From: Rhodocytophaga aerolata
GTDB lineage: Bacteria; Bacteroidota; Bacteroidia; Cytophagales; 172606-1
Reading direction: 5' to 3'
Assembly: GCF_030503435.1 (NCBI RefSeq)
Contig: NZ_JAUKPO010000013.1
Coordinates: forward strand, 62,001 to 126,000
Length of the DNA: 64,000 nt
The notes below the pieces were generated by a model. It was not told the DNA's origin and ran no database searches. It was given only the letters and a program-made list of their open reading frames with translations. The position numbers and the translations under genes were made by a program. Positions 57,188 to 64,000 of this stretch are shown one piece after another. Each line of letters begins with the position of its first letter. Position 1 is the stretch's first letter.

Positions 57188-58204
57188 ATGAACATACTAA
57201 ATTTGTTTATCGCAACAGTTCAAACCATACCAGCACAAACAGCCAGCTTATCTGGTATGTCTGTGTTAGCCTTTATACAATGGCCTTCATCTTTCATACC
57301 TGTTTTCCTTAGCATAGGAATGATAGCATTGGGGGGGCTTTTGTACTACTATCGAATGTATACTCAACACAAAAAAAACAATCTTTTACTGGAACAGAAT
57401 ATCGGTCAGCTGAAAATAAAAACTAATCGCCTGCAAACTGAATACAATCAGCTCAAAATTGCTGAGGAAAAATTAAAGAATACAAACTTTACTAAAGACA
57501 AGTTCTTTTCTATTATTGCACATGATTTGAAAGGCCCTTTAAACTCTCTTACTGGCTTACTACAATTATTAATCAAGTATGCTGACAGCTTTAGCAAAGA
57601 TGAGTTAAAAGACTTTGGAAGAAATATGAACAAATCTGTGAATAATTTACTTGATTTGCTTGAAAATTTATTGCATTGGTCACAGTCTCAATCCGGAATG
57701 ATGGAGTATAGTCCGGAAGAGATAAATCTGCATGAAGTAATAACCAAAACAGTAAGCTTGTTAACGCCTGCTGCTGAAAATAAAGATATACGCCTTACCT
57801 CGCAAATCAATAATGACTTAGCCGTTTTTGCAGATAGAAATATGATAAGTTTTACATTAAGAAATATTCTATCCAATGCTATTAAGTTTACAAATAAGGG
57901 GGGGAGTGTTTCCATAGTGGCTACTTTAAGAGACGGCCAAGCTGAAATTTCTATTCAAGATACCGGAATTGGGATGAGTGCAGATGATTTGGAAAAGCTG
58001 TTTCGGATAGATAAATGTTATACAACCAATGGCACTTCCAACGAAATAGGTACAGGCTTAGGGTTAATATTATGCAATGAGTTTATAGTAAAAAATAAAG
58101 GTAGAATAACTGTTGAAAGTGAAGTAAACAAAGGTTCTGTTTTCCGGTTTGTTCTGCCAGTGGTCACAACAAATGAACGAATACCGGTTGAGGATGTCTA
58201 TTGA
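57188..58204 (+). CDS. Sensor-less membrane histidine kinase (first of tandem pair)
   Basis: A 338-residue kinase with no sensor domain. A single transmembrane helix (about 36-56) is followed by a coiled coil (about 60-100). HisKA has H-box KFFSIIAHDLKGPLNSL, and HATPase_c has an N-box LRNILSNAIKFTN, G1 IQDTGIGMS and G2 GTGLGLIL. Its kinase half is strongly similar to the next gene, so the pair arose by duplication. Two runs of seven G (57331-57337, 57898-57904) occur within the coding sequence and could allow slippage. No response regulator is adjacent. Confidence 0.9.
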   Translation: MNILNLFIATVQTIPAQTASLSGMSVLAFIQWPSSFIPVFLSIGMIALGGLLYYYRMYTQHKKNNLLLEQNIGQLKIKTNRLQTEYNQLKIAEEKLKNTNFTKDKFFSIIAHDLKGPLNSLTGLLQLLIKYADSFSKDELKDFGRNMNKSVNNLLDLLENLLHWSQSQSGMMEYSPEEINLHEVITKTVSLLTPAAENKDIRLTSQINNDLAVFADRNMISFTLRNILSNAIKFTNKGGSVSIVATLRDGQAEISIQDTGIGMSADDLEKLFRIDKCYTTNGTSNEIGTGLGLILCNEFIVKNKGRITVESEVNKGSVFRFVLPVVTTNERIPVEDVY

Positions 58205-58234
58205 TTTGAAACCAACCCGATCTTATTAGAGCAG

Positions 58235-59146
58235 ATGTCAATATTGATATATATTATTCTTACAGCAAGTCTACTTATTATTAGTGGGCTTGCTATCTAT
58301 TTTTATAACAAAGCCCAAAAGGAACTAAATGCCTATAAAGTTCTGAAACAACAGCATCAGGAACTTATGCAGAATTATGAGCAATTAGTATCGGCAAATA
58401 AAGAATTGCAGGAAGCAGAGCAATACCTTCGGGAAGTAAACAACACAAAAGACAAGTTTTTTTCTATTATTGCCCACGATCTGAAAAGTCCATTAAACAC
58501 CATTGTGGGTTTTTTGCAATTACTCAATGATCATGTAGATGCCTTTACTAATGACGAATTGAAAAATTTTGCTGGCAGCATGAATAAATCTGTAAAGAAT
58601 TTGTTGGGCTTGCTGGATAATTTGCTTCAATGGTCACGTTCACAAACTGGCACCATAGAATACAATCCGATTGAAATCAATCTGCGCGATTTAATCAACG
58701 AAAACATCACCTTATTAACAGGTCATGCACAAAGCAAAGGAGTACACATTGAAAATGAAATAGATGAACATATTTGTATTAAAGCGGATGTGAATATGTT
58801 GCATGTTATTTTCAGAAATCTGTTATCAAATGCTGTTAAGTTTACAAGAAAAGGCGGAGTGGTTAATGTGGTAGCTGAACATAGCAAAAATTTCCTTCAC
58901 ATAAGTGTTAAAGATAATGGTGTTGGAATTAGCCCTGAAAAGTTAGACACCATATTTAATCTGGGAGCTACGTATTCCTCTAATGGTACAGCCATGGAAA
59001 AAGGGAATGGGCTAGGTTTGCTGCTGTGCAAAGAATTCGTAGAAAAAAATAAAGGCAATATCCGGGTGCAGAGCCAACCTGGCAAAGGTTCATCGTTTAC
59101 CGTTTCCCTTCCTCATGCCTATTCCGTTGATAATATATTGCTTTAA
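58235..59146 (+). CDS. Sensor-less membrane histidine kinase (second of tandem pair)
   Basis: A 303-residue paralogue of the preceding kinase, 30 bp downstream. It has one N-terminal membrane helix (about 3-22), a coiled coil (about 25-72), HisKA with DKFFSIIAHDLKSPLNTI, and HATPase_c with FRNLLSNAVKFTR, VKDNGVGIS and GNGLGLLL. The shared stretches KDKFFSIIAHDLK, NMNKSV/SMNKSV and LLDNLLQWSRSQTG/LLENLLHWSQSQSG show recent duplication. It probably heterodimerises or acts in the same phosphorelay. The next gene is a regulator of XRE type. Confidence 0.9.
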   Translation: MSILIYIILTASLLIISGLAIYFYNKAQKELNAYKVLKQQHQELMQNYEQLVSANKELQEAEQYLREVNNTKDKFFSIIAHDLKSPLNTIVGFLQLLNDHVDAFTNDELKNFAGSMNKSVKNLLGLLDNLLQWSRSQTGTIEYNPIEINLRDLINENITLLTGHAQSKGVHIENEIDEHICIKADVNMLHVIFRNLLSNAVKFTRKGGVVNVVAEHSKNFLHISVKDNGVGISPEKLDTIFNLGATYSSNGTAMEKGNGLGLLLCKEFVEKNKGNIRVQSQPGKGSSFTVSLPHAYSVDNILL

Positions 59147-59239
59147 ATAGGATTAAATCCGGTAAAATTTAGGGAGTCTGAAAAAAATTATTATTTTGGC
59201 TAATAATTTTGACAAACACTTGAAATTTTCCTGGAAACT

Positions 59240-60262
59240 ATGTCTACCGTTAGCAATAATATCAAATATTTACGCCGGATGAATGGCCTCACTCAGGAGC
59301 AATTTGCGAGGAAAATTGGTATAAAGCGTTCGTTGTTAGGTGCTTATGAAGAGGCCAGAGCAAATCCGAATTTGGAGAACCTGATGAATATCGCTAAAAT
59401 ATTTGGCACAACTGTAGATAACCTGATAAAGAACGATTTACGAACGCTAAAAGAAACAAGGGGAGTGCCGCTTCCACAGCCTTCCCAGCAGTTGGCCATA
59501 AAGGATACACCGGAGCCTCCCAAACAATTAGCTGATTTACTTGATAAATACTACCGGCCTTCTTCCTCCAATAGCTTACCTTTTGCTTCAAACCAACCTG
59601 TTGAAAAACCTAAGCCAGATATTCGTCCTGTATCCCAGCAAATAGCTTTTCAACCAGTAAAAACGACACAGGTCCCGACATCTGTAACTCACGTACCTCA
59701 GCCTGCGCCAGTAACTCATTTTACTTCGTCTGCACCAGCGTCAAATTTTACTACCACTCCACCAACAACAAATGATAAGAGCAAACAAACCATAGAATGG
59801 GTAAAGCAGACAGACATAGCTGAATACTTGAGCAGTTATGCCTATGCTGAATATTTAAAACAACTGCCCGTTTTTCAATTACCATTGTTGCCTACAGGCA
59901 AATACAGAGCTTTTGAAGCAGGAGCCGATTTTTCACAACCCGGTTCTGTACTCGTTGGGCAATTTGTAAATAACTGGTATGATATTAAAGACGGTCAGCA
60001 ATACATTATTGTCATACATAAACAAGGTATTTTATATAGACGTATCTATAATCAGGTTAAAATAAAAGGAACCTTGCTGTTAAGTTCAGACAACCCGGCC
60101 ATTTCTTCTGTGGAAGTTTCCATAAAAGAAGTGCTGGAAGTATGGGAAGCAAAACTTTTTATCAGCCATACACTGCCTGAACCTTCAGTAGGCCCTTCAT
60201 TAGATCGATTACAAGGCTTAATAATGGCTCTTCAGGAAGAAATAGAACGCCTAAAAAAGTAA
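59240..60262 (+). CDS. XRE-family regulator with inactive S24-like domain
   Basis: A 340-residue DNA-binding protein. The N-terminal helix-turn-helix is clear: IKYLRRMNGLTQEQFARKIG with GAYEEARANPNLENL (8-48). A Pro/Thr/Gln-rich linker (about 75-180) joins it to a C-terminal LexA/S24-like fold (about 208-300) with TGKYRAFEAGADF. The catalytic Ser of S24 proteins (normally GDSM) is replaced, with GAD at 228-230, and the Lys appears as Arg in LYRRI. It therefore cannot self-cleave, and may act as a ligand-binding or scaffold domain. It lies 93 bp after the tandem kinases. Confidence 0.83.
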   Translation: MSTVSNNIKYLRRMNGLTQEQFARKIGIKRSLLGAYEEARANPNLENLMNIAKIFGTTVDNLIKNDLRTLKETRGVPLPQPSQQLAIKDTPEPPKQLADLLDKYYRPSSSNSLPFASNQPVEKPKPDIRPVSQQIAFQPVKTTQVPTSVTHVPQPAPVTHFTSSAPASNFTTTPPTTNDKSKQTIEWVKQTDIAEYLSSYAYAEYLKQLPVFQLPLLPTGKYRAFEAGADFSQPGSVLVGQFVNNWYDIKDGQQYIIVIHKQGILYRRIYNQVKIKGTLLLSSDNPAISSVEVSIKEVLEVWEAKLFISHTLPEPSVGPSLDRLQGLIMALQEEIERLKK

Positions 60263-60281
60263 CAAGTTTTAACTATGGATG

Positions 60282-60983
60282 TCAATCATTCAGTAGTTTA
60301 GGTATGTTTAAAATCAGGTTTGGATCAGGGCATATATCCAGATAATTCTTTGCCGAAGATGGTGTGGCTACCCCAGGAAAATCACCCTCTAACCCTTGCA
60401 TATCGGATATTATTTGAAAATGCAGATGCGGAGGCCAGTCCCCATTATCCGGATAATTACCAATTCTTCCCAGGAGTTCGCCCTTGGCTATAGGTTGTTG
60501 CTTCCTGAGAGCAACCACATCTGCTAAACTTAAATGGCCATATAGTATATAAAAAGTAATATCTTCTAGTTGGTGTTCTGTAATAATAGTGGGCCCGTAA
60601 TCACCAAACCCTATATTGTTGCGGAAACTATGAATTTTACCTTCAAGCGGGCTAAAAATTTCTGTTCCGGCCTGAGCCCAAATATCAATACCCAGATGAA
60701 TGGTTCTATTCTCCACTCCAGAAAAATGGGAGCTTCTCCTGTATATTATTCTGTTTTCATTGTATCCACCTACCGCTGCCTCTGCTCCAGATTTTGCCAT
60801 CAATCCTAAAATATACGCTTCAAAAGATTCAGTAGTAACCAGATTTTTACCCTGTAAGTCTTTATTATTTTCAGACAAATCCAGTACAAGTAAAGACGGA
60901 TCTTTCAAATCCAAGGAGGTAATCGGACCAAAATCATGGTTGTATTTTTTTAGTAATACCGATAATTTTTTTTCTTTTTGCAT
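60282..60983 (-). CDS. M23 peptidase domain protein, no export signal
   Basis: A 233-residue LytM/M23 metallopeptidase domain. Zinc ligands are visible: HLGID with His96 and Asp100, a catalytic His150 in LYGHLSL, and HLH (186-188). The N-terminal 80 residues are not similar to a signal peptide and there is no transmembrane helix, so the protein looks cytosolic. M23 domains usually cut peptidoglycan in the periplasm, so the apparent localisation is odd. Upstream sequence offers no better start. It is convergent with the XRE gene (20 bp apart) and divergent from the sigma factor gene. Confidence 0.8.
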   Translation of the reverse strand: MQKEKKLSVLLKKYNHDFGPITSLDLKDPSLLVLDLSENNKDLQGKNLVTTESFEAYILGLMAKSGAEAAVGGYNENRIIYRRSSHFSGVENRTIHLGIDIWAQAGTEIFSPLEGKIHSFRNNIGFGDYGPTIITEHQLEDITFYILYGHLSLADVVALRKQQPIAKGELLGRIGNYPDNGDWPPHLHFQIISDMQGLEGDFPGVATPSSAKNYLDICPDPNLILNIPKLLND

Positions 60984-61075
60984 ACATTCAAGAACAATTT
61001 TGTATATTTTTAATTATTATTATAACATAGCACAGATATTCCTTGTATCTTTAGTACCATTCAACTCTCCTTCCT

Positions 61076-61630
61076 TTGCTGAGTAAATATATACATATAG
61101 ATGAACAACTAACTTCCAGATTAAAAAATGGAGAAGACCAGGCATTCCGTGAGATATTCTACCATTTTCACAAATCTATGTATGCTATTGCCCTAAAGTA
61201 CCTAAGGGATACTGTGCAAGCGGAAGATGCTGTACAGGAGGTGTTTGTAAAGCTTTGGATTAATCGTCATCAGCTAGATGAAAACTTATCTGTTAAAGGA
61301 TACCTGTTTACCACGCTTAAAAATCATTTACTAAATACTCTACGCAACCAAAAAATCGCAGTAGCAAAACAGCTAGAAATAGGAGCCAGGCAACTGGAAA
61401 GTCAAAATACTACCGAAGATGACTTGTTGCTGAAAGAGTATCAGATGCATTTAACTAATGGCATTCAAAAATTATCCCCTCAACGGCAGAGTATTTTCAA
61501 AATGCGGTTTTATAAAGGATTAAATAATCAAGAAATTTCCCAGAAACTAAATATTTCAATCAACACAGTAAAGTTTCAACTCTCGCAAGCAACGAAGTTA
61601 TTAAAAACCTATTTGAAAAGAGATTTTTAA
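61076..61630 (+). CDS. ECF RNA polymerase sigma factor (FecI-like)
   Basis: A 184-residue sigma-70 of the extracytoplasmic type. Region 2 has REIFYHFHKSMYAIALKYLRDTVQAEDAVQEVFVKLW (about 26-62); region 4 has LSPQRQSIFKMRFYKGLNNQEISQKLNISINTVKFQLSQA. The listed start is TTG (61076), since no ATG lies before region 2. The following FecR and SusC genes show the usual arrangement in which this factor is held by the anti-sigma protein and released upon substrate binding to the receptor. Its target promoter is probably that of the SusC gene itself. Confidence 0.9.
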   Translation: MLSKYIHIDEQLTSRLKNGEDQAFREIFYHFHKSMYAIALKYLRDTVQAEDAVQEVFVKLWINRHQLDENLSVKGYLFTTLKNHLLNTLRNQKIAVAKQLEIGARQLESQNTTEDDLLLKEYQMHLTNGIQKLSPQRQSIFKMRFYKGLNNQEISQKLNISINTVKFQLSQATKLLKTYLKRDF

Positions 61631-61830
61631 TAAGTACGCCAGTTCCCTCAATACCAACGCTCTGCGCTAAGAATCCAATCCCAGCCCCGAGAATGGAAAT
61701 AATCTCAGAATAAATAAAATTTTTTCTTTCCTCCTATAATACTTTCTAGGCAGGTATGTGTATTCTATATGCAAAGCCCAGAGCTGTGTAAGATTTATTT
61801 TTTATTAGCCTAGCTATAGATAACATACCT

Positions 61831-62868
61831 ATGGATGCAGAAGTACTGAACAGATATTTTCAAGGAAGGTGTAGTACAGAAGAAATGCTAGTAGTAGCTG
61901 AATGGTTTAAATCTCCGGAAGGGCAAATTTACTTGAGCTCCCAGCTAGATGAAGACTTTTTATTAGCCGGCGCAAGCAGCTCAGAGCAGTGTATATCGGA
62001 TACCGATTCAGAAAAACTACTGGAAAAAATTATGGCTGCTAAAGAAGCAACGGACATTGCGCCATTAATACATATAGAAAAGACAGAGGGCGTACTACCC
62101 CAAAAAACAAGTCAAAAGCATCCAAGTGTATTTCCATTATGGGCTAGATATGCCGCTGTGGTCACAGGTGTATTGGTACTTGCTTTTGCCTTTTGGATCA
62201 CAAGTAAAACAGATACCATCATGGAAAAAACAGCTTTTGGCGAAACGAAAACTGTTATACTTCCAGATGGATCTACGGTAATCTTAAACGGAAACTCTAG
62301 TCTGCAGTATCAAACGGATTTTCATCTGGCGGAAATCAGAGAAGTCTGGCTGGATGGAGAGGCGTTTTTCTCCATCGCACACCTGCCAGAAAATCAAAAG
62401 TTTATAGTAAATACTTCCGATAACTTTAATGTAGAAGTGCTAGGCACCACCTTTAATGTGCTGACAAGGGAGGAAAAAACAAAGGTTGTTTTAAACACCG
62501 GTAAAATTAAACTGAATATCCGCCCGGATGAAAACACAGAAGAGCATCTGGTAATGAACCCTGGCGAGTTAGTGGAGTTTGATAACTTATCTACCACGTA
62601 TATTAAACGCAAGGTAAATCCTGAAGCCCATTCTTCCTGGAAAAGCAAGAAAATGATTTTTGAAAATACAAGCCTCTCAGAAATCTTGTTGCTGCTGGAA
62701 CATACCTATGGCCTTGAAGTAGAAGTTGCCGACACTAGCCTGCTGAGTCAAAAAGTAAACGGAACTATCCCTACTGAAAATGTGGAGGTGTTGCTGGAAG
62801 GACTTACGCATGTGTTCAGCTTAAAAATTTCCAGAGATAATCAAAAAGTTATTATAGAAAACCAATAA
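61831..62868 (+). CDS. FecR-family anti-sigma factor
   Basis: A 345-residue inner-membrane anti-sigma protein. A cytosolic N-terminal region (1-103) binds the sigma factor, one transmembrane helix (about 106-125, YAAVVTGVLVLAFAFWI) follows, then the periplasmic FecR domain (TAFGETKTVILPDGSTVILNGNSSLQY, about 136-162) and a DUF4974 C-terminal domain (KMIFENTSLSEILLLLEHTYGLEVEV near 275-300). It lies 200 bp after the sigma factor and 18 bp before the SusC gene. The periplasmic part should contact the STN domain of the SusC protein. Confidence 0.92.
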   Translation: MDAEVLNRYFQGRCSTEEMLVVAEWFKSPEGQIYLSSQLDEDFLLAGASSSEQCISDTDSEKLLEKIMAAKEATDIAPLIHIEKTEGVLPQKTSQKHPSVFPLWARYAAVVTGVLVLAFAFWITSKTDTIMEKTAFGETKTVILPDGSTVILNGNSSLQYQTDFHLAEIREVWLDGEAFFSIAHLPENQKFIVNTSDNFNVEVLGTTFNVLTREEKTKVVLNTGKIKLNIRPDENTEEHLVMNPGELVEFDNLSTTYIKRKVNPEAHSSWKSKKMIFENTSLSEILLLLEHTYGLEVEVADTSLLSQKVNGTIPTENVEVLLEGLTHVFSLKISRDNQKVIIENQ

Positions 62869-62886
62869 CCAACCGCAAACCCGAAT

Positions 62887-64000
62887 ATGATGCCTATGAA
62901 AAGATTTTCCAAGTTACTGTACAGTCTAGGATGTTTACTGGGCTGTTTACATTTCTCTGCCGTAGCCCAAACGCTGGCATTTAATGCAGGAGGAGCCGGG
63001 CCTGTAAGAACACAAACTGCTGATCAGAACAGTACACTCAAATTTATCCTCAGTGAACTGGAATCTACTTACGGAGTTTCCTTTATTTATAAAAGTGAGT
63101 TAACAGATTTAAAAATCGAAGGGTATGAAAAATTAAAATTTACAAATGTTGAGGAAGCCTTAGTCAAATTTCTGAATCCTAATGGGTTGAAATTCAAGAA
63201 AGTCAGAGAAAATTTTTATGTGGTTACCCGCAACACGAACACCAAATACATCCGGAAAATTAGCAATCAGTTACAGGAATCTACCTCAGATGTTTCTGCA
63301 CCCACCAACCTGATGGTAGACCGGCTGGGCAGGCTGGGACTTACCTTGAGCAGTATAGCAGATGTAAATGTAAGTGGCCGGGTTACTTCTGAAACCAATG
63401 AAGGTTTACCAGGGGTGAATGTGACTGTAAAAGGGTCCACAAATGGTACCGTTACAGATGCCAACGGCAGCTACCGGTTAACTGTTCCGGAAAATGCTAC
63501 GCTCGTTTTTAGCTACATAGGCTATGTAACAGAAGAAGTAGCCATTGGAACACGGACCACTGTTGATGTAAAATTAGTGCCGGATATAAAATCTCTTTCG
63601 GAAGTGGTAGTGGTAGGCTATGGAACGCAGGAACGGGCAAAAGTAACTGGGGCTATCTCTTCTGTTTCTTCGGAAGAAATCAGTGCCTTGCCAGTCGCCA
63701 GTCTGGATGCTGCCTTACAAGGCCGCGCGGCTGGGGTTACCATTACTAACCGTGGCGCTCCGGGAACGAACCCCACTGTACGTATCAGAGGGGTAGGCAC
63801 GGTAGGGAATACCGATCCCTTATATGTAATAGATGGTGTGCCTGCCGGGGGGTTGAATGCGATTAATCCGAATGATATTGAATCTATTGAAGTTTTAAAA
63901 GATGCGGCCTCTGCTGCTATTTATGGTTCCAGAGCAGCAAATGGGGTAATCCTGGTAACCACTAAAAAAGGCACTAGAGGCAAAACAAAGATAACAGCAG
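62887..64000 (+). CDS. SusC/RagA TonB-linked outer-membrane protein (3' truncated)
   Basis: The frame runs off the right edge, so only 371 residues are visible of a usual 1000 or more. The signal peptide ends near SAVAQT (about 1-27). An STN/secretin-TonB domain follows (about 48-120: STYGVSFIYKSEL and FTNVEEALVKFL). The CarboxypepD_reg-like domain (about 158-240) has GRVTSETNEGLPGVNVTVKG. The SusC signature VVVVGYGTQ (about 238-246) opens the plug, with RIRGVGTVGNTDPLYVIDGVP further on. A SusD partner is expected downstream, outside the window. The STN domain suggests it signals through the adjacent FecR and sigma factor. Confidence 0.93.
   Translation, partial: MMPMKRFSKLLYSLGCLLGCLHFSAVAQTLAFNAGGAGPVRTQTADQNSTLKFILSELESTYGVSFIYKSELTDLKIEGYEKLKFTNVEEALVKFLNPNGLKFKKVRENFYVVTRNTNTKYIRKISNQLQESTSDVSAPTNLMVDRLGRLGLTLSSIADVNVSGRVTSETNEGLPGVNVTVKGSTNGTVTDANGSYRLTVPENATLVFSYIGYVTEEVAIGTRTTVDVKLVPDIKSLSEVVVVGYGTQERAKVTGAISSVSSEEISALPVASLDAALQGRAAGVTITNRGAPGTNPTVRIRGVGTVGNTDPLYVIDGVPAGGLNAINPNDIESIEVLKDAASAAIYGSRAANGVILVTTKKGTRGKTKITA

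Noticed and set aside
1-64000. Search for CRISPR arrays, insertion sequences, integrases or phage genes
   Set aside because: No direct-repeat arrays, transposase, integrase or phage structural motifs were seen.

Overview
The window is a chromosomal segment of a Bacteroidota bacterium, most likely a Cytophagales-type soil or plant-associated organism. The evidence is a giant secreted protein with a type B sorting tail of the type IX secretion system, a SusC/RagA receptor behind an ECF sigma factor and FecR anti-sigma factor, and two lineage-typical outer-membrane or lipoprotein families (DUF5686, DUF4296). A 7TM-DISM hybrid-fold sensor kinase, Bat/DUF58 genes, moderate-to-low GC and rare Shine-Dalgarno sequences point the same way. 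No rRNA, tRNA, insertion sequence, prophage or CRISPR array was seen.

Layout. Positions 1-6388 form one plus-strand operon: a truncated Gfo/Idh/MocA dehydrogenase, a three-gene CUT2 sugar ABC importer, and a protein resembling D-apionate lactonase. I read it as a D-apiose uptake and oxidation locus. Positions 6385-12438 hold a DUF5686 outer-membrane protein, an MFS permease, glucosamine-6-phosphate deaminase, an SGNH hydrolase and a decayed GH10 xylanase 3' end. Positions 12485-15500 carry three Bat-type genes (BatA, a one-TM protein, DUF58). Positions 15703-31102 are mostly housekeeping (mutS2, argH, a DEAD-box helicase, pgi) mixed with surface proteins (fasciclin, the sorted PKD protein), a voltage-sensor-type ion channel and a sensor kinase.

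Positions 31108-44469 contain lipoproteins, a ygiBC-like pair, the 7TM-DISM kinase, rpe followed by a TonB-dependent receptor, an lpoB-COG3014 pair, ppa and menC. Positions 44525-56849 hold a double-AAA ATPase with a duplicated N-terminal domain, a sirtuin, topA, sixA-like, tex and recQ. Positions 57188-60983 carry two tandem sensor-less histidine kinases, an XRE regulator with a dead S24-like domain, and a cytosolic-looking M23 peptidase. The window ends in an ECF sigma / FecR / SusC trio, truncated at the right edge; its SusC carries an N-terminal STN domain, so it probably signals across the envelope.

The two least explained stretches are non-coding. Positions about 27402-27707, upstream of pgi, hold two overlapping mini-ORFs joined by an unusually strong Shine-Dalgarno, several long inverted repeats (two of them mutually exclusive) and a terminator. 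Positions about 54120-54457 hold a structured, ORF-free segment ending in a strong terminator. Both are candidates for undescribed RNAs. The double-AAA protein and the apiose locus are the best protein-level leads.
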